Part shown: piece by piece, positions 10,448 through 18,788 of the stretch
How positions within the stretch are numbered: position 1 is the first letter of the stretch
Layout of the letters: every line of letters begins with the position of its first letter
NCBI GenBank assembly: GCA_016188215.1
Contig: JACPIF010000004.1
Location: 34,236-98,235, forward strand
Origin: Candidatus Woesearchaeota archaeon
Lineage (GTDB): Archaea; Nanobdellota; Nanobdellia; Woesearchaeales; JACPIF01
Direction of reading: 5' to 3'
DNA length: 64,000 nucleotides
Position numbers and translations under genes: made by a program
Notes under the pieces: generated by a model
The model's database searches: none
Told to the model about the DNA's origin: nothing
What the model saw: the letters and a program-made list of their open reading frames with translations, nothing else

Positions 10448-11164
10448 ATGGCTGGCTATTGGAATATCGTGAACAAGGTCATTGCGCAGAGTGATGTAAT
10501 CCTGCTGATACTGGATGCGAGGATGCCTGAGGATACAAGGCATGCCGAGGTTGAGGATAAGGTGCGGAAAGCGGGCAAGAAGCTGATGTATGTCTATAAC
10601 AAGGCAGATCTGGCCCCTGAGAATCCTTTCATGAGATACAAGCCAGCGGTGCTTGTCTCGTCCACAAAACGGTGGGGCGGCACAAAACTCTACCGCAAAA
10701 TCCTTGAGTTGAGCAAGGGGAAGGCTTGCAAAGTTGGAGTTGTTGGCTATCCTAATGTCGGGAAAAGCTCTGTGATTAACCTGATCAAGGGGAAGGCAAG
10801 CGCAAAAGTCAGCAGCGTAGCTGGCATGACGCGCGGGGTGCAATGGTTCAAGACAGGCAAGGTATGGCTGCTTGATACGCCGGGAGTAATACCATATGAC
10901 GAGAAGAATGTAGCAAAGCACGTTATGATAGGCACCAAGAACCCGCACGAGCTGCGGGACCCTGATGTCTTTGCCATGGAATTCATTGAGCATAATCCTG
11001 ATCTTATTGAGCAGCATTACGGGATAACAGCTGACGGCGATTCTTATGAGATATTGGAGAGGCTGGCTGCGAAGCAGAAGCTCTTTATCAGGGGCGGGAA
11101 GCCGGACATTGAGCGGATGTCACGCAAACTGCTGCAGGATTGGCAACGAGGGAAGCTGGCTTAA
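10448..11164 (+). CDS. Circularly permuted YlqF/RbgA-like GTPase
   Basis: NKADL precedes GYPNVGKSSVINLIKG and DTPGVIPYD. Confidence 0.9.
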   Translation: MAGYWNIVNKVIAQSDVILLILDARMPEDTRHAEVEDKVRKAGKKLMYVYNKADLAPENPFMRYKPAVLVSSTKRWGGTKLYRKILELSKGKACKVGVVGYPNVGKSSVINLIKGKASAKVSSVAGMTRGVQWFKTGKVWLLDTPGVIPYDEKNVAKHVMIGTKNPHELRDPDVFAMEFIEHNPDLIEQHYGITADGDSYEILERLAAKQKLFIRGGKPDIERMSRKLLQDWQRGKLA

Positions 11165-11689
11165 TCATTCTTCTTTATCATATTTAATCAGCGATAATAT
11201 ATCATAACCCTTCAACTTGTCTCTTCCATGCAAAAAGCTTAGCTCAATCAGGAAGCACAGGCCGATGACTTTACCGCCTAATTTTTCCGCAAGATAGACG
11301 GCAGCCTTGCTTGTACCCCCGGTTGCAAGGAGGTCGTCAACAATAAGCACATTGTCTCCAGGCTGTATCGCATCCTCATGAATCTCAAAGGCGTCTGTGC
11401 TGTATTCTGTGTCAAATTCCATCTTTATTGTCTTTGCGGGCAATTTTCCAGGTTTCCTTAATGGGACAAAGCCTGCATGCAGCTCATAAGCCAGAATGCT
11501 GCCAAAAATGAAGCCGCGGGATTCAGCGCTCGCCACCTTGGTGATTTTCTTTCCGTCAAAATGATGGAGCATCTCCCTGACGACATGCCTGAATGCGTGA
11601 GCATCCTGCAATAAAGTTGTAATATCCTTGAACATAATCCCTTTCTTGGGAAAATCCGGGATTGTGCGGATCTTGCTCTTTATGTCCAT
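11165..11689 (-). CDS. apt: Adenine phosphoribosyltransferase
   Basis: DIKSKIRTIPDFPKKGIMFKDITTLL; PRPP motif VLIVDDLLATGGT. Confidence 0.92.
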   Translation of the reverse strand: MDIKSKIRTIPDFPKKGIMFKDITTLLQDAHAFRHVVREMLHHFDGKKITKVASAESRGFIFGSILAYELHAGFVPLRKPGKLPAKTIKMEFDTEYSTDAFEIHEDAIQPGDNVLIVDDLLATGGTSKAAVYLAEKLGGKVIGLCFLIELSFLHGRDKLKGYDILSLIKYDKEE

Positions 11690-11768
11690 GTTAGAATAGC
11701 GATTTAACAGTGTTATATATAGTTTTCTGGCACAATGCTTATAAATAGGCTTACTTAAAACCTTAAAA

Positions 11769-12398
11769 ATGGAATCATACGACGATCCTTTTGAAACAAT
11801 CCGCAATACTGTAGTTGCTATTTCAGATTCGACCCTTCCTTTTAGCCAAACAGTGGCCCAGAAATTAGCGGAGAGAAGGATTCAACTTGTTTTAGGTACT
11901 TCTGATAGCTATAACGGATTTGTTGCAGAAATGGAGAAAAATTTTAAACCATTTATTCTTCCAGTCTCATATCAGAGAGATTCAAGAGAGGAGGCTGGAA
12001 GATTCTTCGAAGAAAGCAAAAGGTATTTCACGAGATTTCCTGGAATTCTAATACATGAGTTTCATGTCCCCCCTGTTCCATTGACGGTGGATAAAGATTT
12101 GTATGCCTTTGAACAAGCAGTTCAACCATACAAAAAATTAGCCGAAGTTGCTGCTAATCACTCGAGTAAGGTTATTTTGGTTACTCCTGTTGCAGATCCT
12201 AGAGTTTTGAGGCTTGAGGAGGAGCTTGCCCTAACTACTACACAAAAAGTAAGAGAACTATTTCAGCGGCAATATGAACATTTAGGAATTCAATTTAGAA
12301 ATTTTTTAAAAGGCTATGAGCCTCTAGAAATTCAAGTTCAAAATCTGTTGACAAACCATGTATTGAGTCCTAACGCCCGCCAATCACCGCAGCCTTGA
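11769..12398 (+). CDS. Hypothetical protein, possible Rossmann/SDR-like fold
   Basis: Long AT-rich [35 protein letters not shown]. Confidence 0.6.
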   Translation: MESYDDPFETIRNTVVAISDSTLPFSQTVAQKLAERRIQLVLGTSDSYNGFVAEMEKNFKPFILPVSYQRDSREEAGRFFEESKRYFTRFPGILIHEFHVPPVPLTVDKDLYAFEQAVQPYKKLAEVAANHSSKVILVTPVADPRVLRLEEELALTTTQKVRELFQRQYEHLGIQFRNFLKGYEPLEIQVQNLLTNHVLSPNARQSPQP

Positions 12399-13164
12399 TG
12401 TCTTCCCTGCACTGGCATTCTGTGAAATTTATTCTTGGAATTGCCTTGAGGATTAACCTTTTTACATTGTCTGCATTCTTCTTCATGACACTAAGCACTT
12501 CCTCAATGTTTACAGGTGGCCTATCCTCCATAAAGCAATCATAGTCTGTTGACATCGCAATAGACGCATAACAAATGCCAGCTTCACGCGCCAATACGAC
12601 TTCAGGAACTGTGCTCATGTTAATAACATCTGCACCCCACTGCCTGAACATGTGGGATTCTGCCTTTGTTGAGAATCTTGGGCCTTCCACAGTAATTATG
12701 GTGCCCTTGTCATGGTGCTTGAGGTCAAGCTCCCTGGCTGTATCTGATAAAATAAGCCTCAGCTTGTGGCAGAATGGCTCTGCCATGGGGATGTGGCAGA
12801 CTTTATCTTTTTCATAGAAGGTTGAGGCTCTCTTTGTCGTCCTGTCAATGAATTGGTCAATGAATACAAGATCTCCGGGGTTGAGGTGCTCCCGCAATGA
12901 GCCGCAGGCAGTTGTTGCTAGGATGTGCGTGCAGCCTTGCTCTTTCAAAGCCCAGATGTTTGCCCTGAAATTCACATTGGTAGGCATTATTGTATGCTTC
13001 TTTCCATGCCTGGCAAGAATCACGACATCATGGTTGCCCAATTTTCCAGTTGTCAAAGGAGAAGAAGGCTTGCCGAAGGGCGTGTCAACCTCAATCTCTT
13101 TATAATCCTTCAAAAGCTTAGGATCATCCAATCCAGAGCCGCCAATTATTCCGATTTTGACCAA
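12370..13164 (-). CDS. mtnP: S-methyl-5'-thioadenosine phosphorylase
   Basis: [70 protein letters not shown]. Confidence 0.95.
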   Translation of the reverse strand: MVKIGIIGGSGLDDPKLLKDYKEIEVDTPFGKPSSPLTTGKLGNHDVVILARHGKKHTIMPTNVNFRANIWALKEQGCTHILATTACGSLREHLNPGDLVFIDQFIDRTTKRASTFYEKDKVCHIPMAEPFCHKLRLILSDTARELDLKHHDKGTIITVEGPRFSTKAESHMFRQWGADVINMSTVPEVVLAREAGICYASIAMSTDYDCFMEDRPPVNIEEVLSVMKKNADNVKRLILKAIPRINFTECQCREDIKAAVIGGR

Positions 13165-13278
13165 TAAACCACCCCTGATAAGGATTTCGCTTTTGATTTA
13201 AATATTTTTTGCGCTTTATTTTCACCACCATTTGTGGACAAGGGAAAGTATAAATATCGGTTCTTGGCGTAGTATACT

Positions 13279-14151
13279 ATGCAAAGAAGTCATCTGCCCA
13301 TTAATGTTCGTGATATTCTATCCCAAGCTTTAGCAAAGAAGAGTCTTTCAATATACGATTTGCACACGCATGTGGAATCTGCAGACTTACGTGAACCCAT
13401 AAAACGCTCAAAATATCGTGCAATTATTCATGAGCGAGGCCTTACCGCTGTTGTGCAAACTGACCATAATTCACCCCCATTCAACTTTAAGTCCCGCCTT
13501 TTTATTCCAGGCATAGAAATAGGAAGCATTCAAGGCCACATAAACCTTATGGGCATAAATGAACGCTATAAGAAGCTCATTGAGGAGCATTATCCTCTTG
13601 AAGAACCATCCAGGCCGACATTGAAGAGAAAAGCTATTTCTGCTGACCAGATATTATTTGACCTTCATGAGTGGTATGGCAACAGCCCTGATTTGCCTAT
13701 TGATGTTTTACCACATCCATTTCAGAAAGGTGGAATCTTTTACAATAAAGACCCCATTGAAGTTATACAAGCATTCAAGCGCAAACGGGTGCCGCACGCA
13801 GAGGATAGGACTTATTTTATTGAATGGACTAATGGATATCATAAAAGCCCTTATTGTGCAAATGCTGAGCGGGTGCTTGAGATTGCACAGAAAAAACAGT
13901 TTGATTTTGTCCTCGTAGCTGGTTCAGACAGCCATAGGAGTGAAAGCCTAGGTTTAGCCGGCATTGTAGTGACGCCTGGAGGCAATTCATATTCATTTGA
14001 AAGAGCGAAACAGGCTCTCCGCAACAGGCAGCATCTAGTGTACCATCTCAGCATAGATCCAGATAATCCAGACTATATCACACTAACATTAACTACAGCT
14101 CGTGGTACTGATAGAAGAGATTTTCAATTTGTTGCAGAAAGGACAGCCTAA
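13279..14151 (+). CDS. PHP-domain metal-dependent phosphoesterase-like protein
   Basis: YDLHTHVES, QTDHNSPP, VAGSDSHRSESLG. Confidence 0.75.
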   Translation: MQRSHLPINVRDILSQALAKKSLSIYDLHTHVESADLREPIKRSKYRAIIHERGLTAVVQTDHNSPPFNFKSRLFIPGIEIGSIQGHINLMGINERYKKLIEEHYPLEEPSRPTLKRKAISADQILFDLHEWYGNSPDLPIDVLPHPFQKGGIFYNKDPIEVIQAFKRKRVPHAEDRTYFIEWTNGYHKSPYCANAERVLEIAQKKQFDFVLVAGSDSHRSESLGLAGIVVTPGGNSYSFERAKQALRNRQHLVYHLSIDPDNPDYITLTLTTARGTDRRDFQFVAERTA

Positions 14152-14153
14152 TA

Positions 14154-14729
14154 TCACAGCTTTGACTTCTGCGCCTTATCAGAAATAATTGCAGAATTCC
14201 CAGTGGGATCCTCAATGATGAGCTTCTGCTTCTCCTGGCCCCACTTTATCCTTATAAGCTTCTTGAGCAGGTTCTTTGCCTTTGTCTTGTCCTCATCGTC
14301 TTCTGCTGTGTCGCGCAGCGTCTCAATCTGCGCCTTTACCCTGTTGAGGATGCCTTCAATATTGGTGACGTAGCCCTGGGCTGCTGGACCGGGCGTTATA
14401 GTTGTGATGTGGGGTATCTTCACGGTTGCCTCGCTTGACTTCACTACACGCACTTTCATGTCATCCTCTGAAGAAATCTCAAAAGTGTATCTTGCGGGCT
14501 CGTGCTGCTCTGCTGCCTCGACATCTGCCTTGTGGTACTTGCATGCAGTGCATGTCATTGAGTAGAGGAAGACTTTGCCGAAAAAAGGGATTTCAGACTC
14601 AGATTCAGACAGCACTAATGTCTTTTGATGGCATAACGGGCATGGCTCGTGGTCTAATTCTTCAGGCGCTTCAGCAGCTATTTTACTTTTTTCTGCACTT
14701 GATTTCTCTTTACCAGAACTCCTTTTCAT
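14154..14729 (-). CDS. ZPR1-type zinc finger protein
   Basis: CPLCHQKTLV...CTACKYHKADVEAAE. Confidence 0.85.
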   Translation of the reverse strand: MKRSSGKEKSSAEKSKIAAEAPEELDHEPCPLCHQKTLVLSESESEIPFFGKVFLYSMTCTACKYHKADVEAAEQHEPARYTFEISSEDDMKVRVVKSSEATVKIPHITTITPGPAAQGYVTNIEGILNRVKAQIETLRDTAEDDEDKTKAKNLLKKLIRIKWGQEKQKLIIEDPTGNSAIISDKAQKSKL

Positions 14730-14794
14730 GCAGCTTTAGGAATCTGCAATGTTTATATAGTTTTTGATTGAAAAAGAAATTAGAAATAAAAAAC

Positions 14795-15208
14795 CTATTC
14801 CAATTCCATCTCATCCCTTGGCATTTTCTTGACCTCAGGGGCTGACTCCTTTGCCCTGTAAATCTGGGCAAAGCTTGGAGTGACAACGATGTAATCCTCG
14901 CCAAAGCCGGCAATCTCGCCTTCAATCGCATCAGTTGTCTTCTTTAGCTTGTTGATGGATCTCTTTAGCTCTACCAGGTCCTTGTCCTTCAATGGCTTGA
15001 TATTGACTAAAGCAATGGTGTAGCCTTCGCGCAGCGAGTCAAGTATCTCCTTGACGTCATCAAAATCCTTCAGCACAAATGGCCTGACTATGATTTTTGA
15101 CTTGAATTCCTGGCTTTCAGAATCGAGCTCAACGTACCCTTCCTCATGGTCGCCCGAGTGCTCAGGCGCCTTCACCTTCTTCATTATCTTTGAAAAAAAC
15201 TCCTTCAT
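14795..15208 (-). CDS. sepF: SepF-like cell division protein
   Basis: IIVRPFVLKDFDDVKEILDSLREGYTIALVNIKPL; FtsZ encoded in same window. Confidence 0.85.
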   Translation of the reverse strand: MKEFFSKIMKKVKAPEHSGDHEEGYVELDSESQEFKSKIIVRPFVLKDFDDVKEILDSLREGYTIALVNIKPLKDKDLVELKRSINKLKKTTDAIEGEIAGFGEDYIVVTPSFAQIYRAKESAPEVKKMPRDEMELE

Positions 15209-15371
15209 TTTCAATACCCTCCTTCCAAGACCCTTCAAAAAAACACTGCTATGCCTATTTTCTTGGGCTACGTATATTTAAATTTATCTAATTCGCACAC
15301 TGAAACCCTTAACTTTAGCCTTTATATCATTATTGACTTTCTTGTATTTTTATATCATGCATCATCTAAAA

Positions 15372-15550
15372 TAATGAGCAAAGTAGTCGTTCGGCTGAAG
15401 CCTCACTCCGTGGGTGCGAGTAGTCCGCCAACATTAATGCTACAGCTATAATGGCGGACAGGTATGCTGCGCCTTGCGAAAATCGTAGATTCCACAAAAT
15501 TCGCAAGAATTTTGAGAGCCGAAAATCAGAGATTTTCATGCAGCCGTATC
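15372..15550 (+). repeat. Structured three-hairpin intergenic element, copy 2
   Basis: AGCAAAGTAGTCG box; GTCCGCCA...TGGCGGAC (15423-15459); CTTGCGAA...TTCGCAAG (15473-15507); outer TTCGGCT...AGCCGAA (15390-15523). Confidence 0.8.
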
Positions 15551-15701
15551 CTATTACTGTTACTGTGGAAAGAATATTTAGAGGAAAAAGTTCCTTAACT
15601 TTAGGGTCTCATCTAATTTAAGAGAAACCTTTAAATAATAGAATATAGCTTCTAGAGGCAGTATTAAGCAATTTAAGTAGTTTACAGACTAGGGGGTTGG
15701 C

Positions 15702-15992
15702 ATGGTCAAAAGATTAGGGGGATACAGGAGAAAATCTCGGTACAAGATGAGTAAGCCGGTGCATGAGCGCGGCAAATTAAGCTTGCGGAGATATTTCCAG
15801 AGCTTCAAGCCCAATGATAAGGTGGGCCTAGATATGGAGCCCAGGGTGCACGCAGGGGTCTATAACCTTCGCTTTCATGGCAGGATAGGTGTCGTAACCG
15901 GGCATAAGGGCTCATGCTACGCAGTCAAGATACGGGATGGCAATAAGGAAAAGAGCCTGATTGTGCATCCTGTGCATCTGAGGAGGGTATAG
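15702..15992 (+). CDS. rpl21e: 50S ribosomal protein L21e
   Basis: MVKRLGGYRRKSRYKMSKPVHERGKLSLRRYFQ. Confidence 0.97.
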   Translation: MVKRLGGYRRKSRYKMSKPVHERGKLSLRRYFQSFKPNDKVGLDMEPRVHAGVYNLRFHGRIGVVTGHKGSCYAVKIRDGNKEKSLIVHPVHLRRV

Positions 15993-16324
15993 TGGCACAC
16001 ACAGCAGTCCTTGAAGAAAAGCCATTAACCATGGCTGACATGAAAGAAGAGCTTGCCAGAATCAGGAAACGGGATGGCGAGCTGAATTTCCGGGCCAATA
16101 AGACAGATGAGTACCTGACCCACTTTGTCAAGCAGGGCAATGCGCAGAAATTAGTTGCGGAAATCGCCAAGCTGGGCATACCCAGGCTGAAAGAGAGCCA
16201 TATCGTGAAGATAGTGGACCTGCATCCTGCGACTGTAGAGCAGCTGAAGGCGGTGCTGCAGGGTTATACACTGAGCGTAAGCGATGACAACCTCAAGAAG
16301 ATTATCAATGTACTCAAAACCTAA
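15992..16324 (+). CDS. rpoF: RNA polymerase subunit Rpb4/RpoF
   Basis: Follows L21e; HFVKQGNAQKLVAEIAKLGIPRLKESHIVKIVDLHPATVEQLKAVL. Confidence 0.88.
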   Translation: MAHTAVLEEKPLTMADMKEELARIRKRDGELNFRANKTDEYLTHFVKQGNAQKLVAEIAKLGIPRLKESHIVKIVDLHPATVEQLKAVLQGYTLSVSDDNLKKIINVLKT

Positions 16325-16335
16325 AATGGTGCAAC

Positions 16336-16902
16336 ATGATGGAGCGAAGAGCAAAGGAAGAAACTGCAATAGTTCTGGATTTCCTGCCGAACGGCTACCC
16401 GTTAGACCCACGGCCGAGCCATCGCAAGACGCCCATCGTGCAGGCCATGGGCAAAGAGCATTTTGTACTGCTTGAGCTAGTCCCAAAGAAAGAGGCTGCA
16501 GCCATGCAGCCGGGAGAAGAGGTTTACATCGGCGAGGGCAAGCGGGACAAGATACACCATATTCTCGGAAAGCTTCCCATGAACAAGCTGACTGCCACTG
16601 CAAAGGCAGAGCTGGAGTTCCTGATAAAGGATATTGTAGAGAAGAACCAAGCGAGGTTCATTGATTTCTTCAACAGGGCGCAGCCGCTGAGCACAAGGAT
16701 GCACCAGCTTGAATTATTGCCTGGGCTGGGCAAGAAGCATATGTGGGAGATCCTTGAGGCGCGCAACCAGAAGCCTTTTGAAAGCTTTAAGGACCTCAAG
16801 GAAAGGGTGAAGCTGATGCCTGACCCTGAAAAGGCAGTTCTCAGAAGGATAATGCAGGAGCTGCAGGGCGAGGAAAAGCACAGGATTTTTGTAGATATGT
16901 AA
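16336..16902 (+). CDS. DUF655 family protein
   Basis: AIVLDFLPNGYPLDPRPSHRKTPIVQAMG...LLPGLGKKHMWEILEAR. Confidence 0.9.
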   Translation: MMERRAKEETAIVLDFLPNGYPLDPRPSHRKTPIVQAMGKEHFVLLELVPKKEAAAMQPGEEVYIGEGKRDKIHHILGKLPMNKLTATAKAELEFLIKDIVEKNQARFIDFFNRAQPLSTRMHQLELLPGLGKKHMWEILEARNQKPFESFKDLKERVKLMPDPEKAVLRRIMQELQGEEKHRIFVDM

Positions 16903-16907
16903 CTTAC

Positions 16908-17555
16908 ATGGCTTCTATGCACAAGCAATACAGGATAGGGCACCTTACGACTTCCAAGAAGGAAATTGTTGATTTGGCAAAGGCATGGATAGTCATCTCA
17001 CTTGCATTTGCAGTATATATCACCAAATTTATACTCCACCAGCCTCTCTTAGGCTCCCTATTCTATTTCTCTATCATTGTATCAGCCCTCACGGTTGGAA
17101 CAGGTTTTTTGGTGCATGAATTTGCGCATAAGGTACTGGCGCAGCACTATGGGTGCGACGCGGAATTCAGGAGCTTTGATGTTATGCTCATTGTCGCACT
17201 GCTCGGCTCGTTCATCGGCTTTATCTTTGCTGCCCCAGGGGCTGTCTTCATAAATGGGCCTGTGGGAGTGAGGAGAAACGGGAAGATATCCATGGCAGGG
17301 CCCCTCACTAACCTTATTTTCGCCGCTATCTTTCTGGCAGGACTGCTTCTTTTCAGCTCAGGTTCGCTGCACTTCATATCTGTATATGGCTTCAGCATAA
17401 ATACCATGTTGGGCCTATTCAATATGATACCTTTCGGCATATTCGACGGCAGCAAAATATTTGCCTGGAACAAAACGGTGTATGGTGTGATGGTCGGGGC
17501 TGGTGTCCTCTTTTTAGTGCTGCAGATTGTTGCGCAGAATAAGGGCTGGTTTTAG
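16908..17555 (+). CDS. Site-2 protease-like M50 membrane peptidase
   Basis: HEFAHKVLA and NMIPFGIFDGSKIFAWN in a multi-TM protein. Confidence 0.88.
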   Translation: MASMHKQYRIGHLTTSKKEIVDLAKAWIVISLAFAVYITKFILHQPLLGSLFYFSIIVSALTVGTGFLVHEFAHKVLAQHYGCDAEFRSFDVMLIVALLGSFIGFIFAAPGAVFINGPVGVRRNGKISMAGPLTNLIFAAIFLAGLLLFSSGSLHFISVYGFSINTMLGLFNMIPFGIFDGSKIFAWNKTVYGVMVGAGVLFLVLQIVAQNKGWF

Positions 17556-17570
17556 TAAATTTGTACTAAA

Positions 17571-17700
17571 ATAAACAATTAGCACAGTAGTCGCTCACAA
17601 ATGTTCGCTCCGTAAGTCCATGGTCCGCGAATCGCGAGCCACAGCAAATAATCGCGGACCGCCCCATGGTGGGCGCGCAGTTCGCGCAGTGTGCTCATTT
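17571..17700 (+). repeat. Structured three-hairpin intergenic element, copy 3
   Basis: AGCACAGTAGTCG box; GGTCCGCGA...TCGCGGACC (17622-17660); GCGCG-cagtt-CGCGC (17673-17687); outer AGCACA...TGTGCT. Confidence 0.8.
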
Positions 17701-17784
17701 AGTGCTATTTCTTGTTCTTTGTTTGCAGCTCATATATATCATCTGGTAACCTTTAAATAGGCGTTATAGTTTGTTCTCTCTGCT

Positions 17785-18384
17785 ATGTTTGAAAAAATAA
17801 AGGGGATGGTGCAGAATAAGGAGGCTGTGGATGAGCTTTCTTCAAGGATAGGCGAGCAGGGCTTCCGCATGGATGTCATGGCCAAGGAGAATTCTGAGCT
17901 GAAGCGCGAGTTTTCTGAGATACGGGAAGAGTTGCGGTCTATTGCAAAGGCACAGCGTGACATCACTGAAGAAATGCAGGGCAATATTTCCCTGGTCACG
18001 GAGAGCAGGCAGCGGTTTGAGCGCGAGGTGGATGATTTCAAGATAATGAAGGGCAGGCTGCAGCAAAGCTTGTTTGAGCAGTTATCAGAAGAATACAGGA
18101 AAGAACTATTAGTTGCGATAGAGCGGCTCAAGGCTGATGTCGCCTCGTTCAACAGCCTCAAGCAGGAGATATTCAGCATAGCTGCGCGCACCACAAGGCT
18201 TGCGGGAGAGATTGACAAGCTTGCATCCATCTCAAGCAAGATACGGAAAGAGGATTTTGAGCTGCACCAGTACGCTACTGTACTCCAGCGGCAGGAGAAC
18301 GAGAAGATACGTCTGTTGCGGCAGATAGACGCGCTTGAGCGCCTGGTTTCACGGGAACGGAGAAAGAAATCAACTACGTTTTGA
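17785..18384 (+). CDS. Coiled-coil hypothetical protein
   Basis: Long charged heptad-like ORF with TATA-like element upstream. Confidence 0.7.
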   Translation: MFEKIKGMVQNKEAVDELSSRIGEQGFRMDVMAKENSELKREFSEIREELRSIAKAQRDITEEMQGNISLVTESRQRFEREVDDFKIMKGRLQQSLFEQLSEEYRKELLVAIERLKADVASFNSLKQEIFSIAARTTRLAGEIDKLASISSKIRKEDFELHQYATVLQRQENEKIRLLRQIDALERLVSRERRKKSTTF

Positions 18385-18463
18385 TAAGAATTCCTGCATA
18401 CTATCGCAGGAGAATCTTATTATTATCTGTATAGAAAATGACGACTGTTTTGCTTTTCATGCC

Positions 18464-18586
18464 CTAGCCGGAATACCACTTTCTTGCAATCTCTTTCGCT
18501 AGTTTCCTGTCTGTAGTGATGCCTGACTCGAGAATCCTATCTGCTATGTTATGGATGATCTCAATCTTCTTCATGGCGTTTTCCAT
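18464..18586 (-). CDS. Small hypothetical protein (40 aa)
   Basis: MENAMKKIEIIHNIADRILESGITTDRKLAKEIARKWYSG; upstream GGGGTGGAACT. Confidence 0.5.
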   Translation of the reverse strand: MENAMKKIEIIHNIADRILESGITTDRKLAKEIARKWYSG

Positions 18587-18788
18587 AGTTCCACCCCGTA
18601 TGCAGCGAAGCAGGCTGGTTATTTAAACCTTTTTGGCTTTGGCCTAGCAATCGTTGAACTTGTAAGGGCGTGTGGCGGGGGAGAGCGAAGGCTGGGTTGC
18701 AATTTTTACTTAACTGAAAAACTTGATTTGCAACTGATATTCTTGGGAATATTAGTCCTCACACGGCGGACGGCCTCTACTTCTTAAA

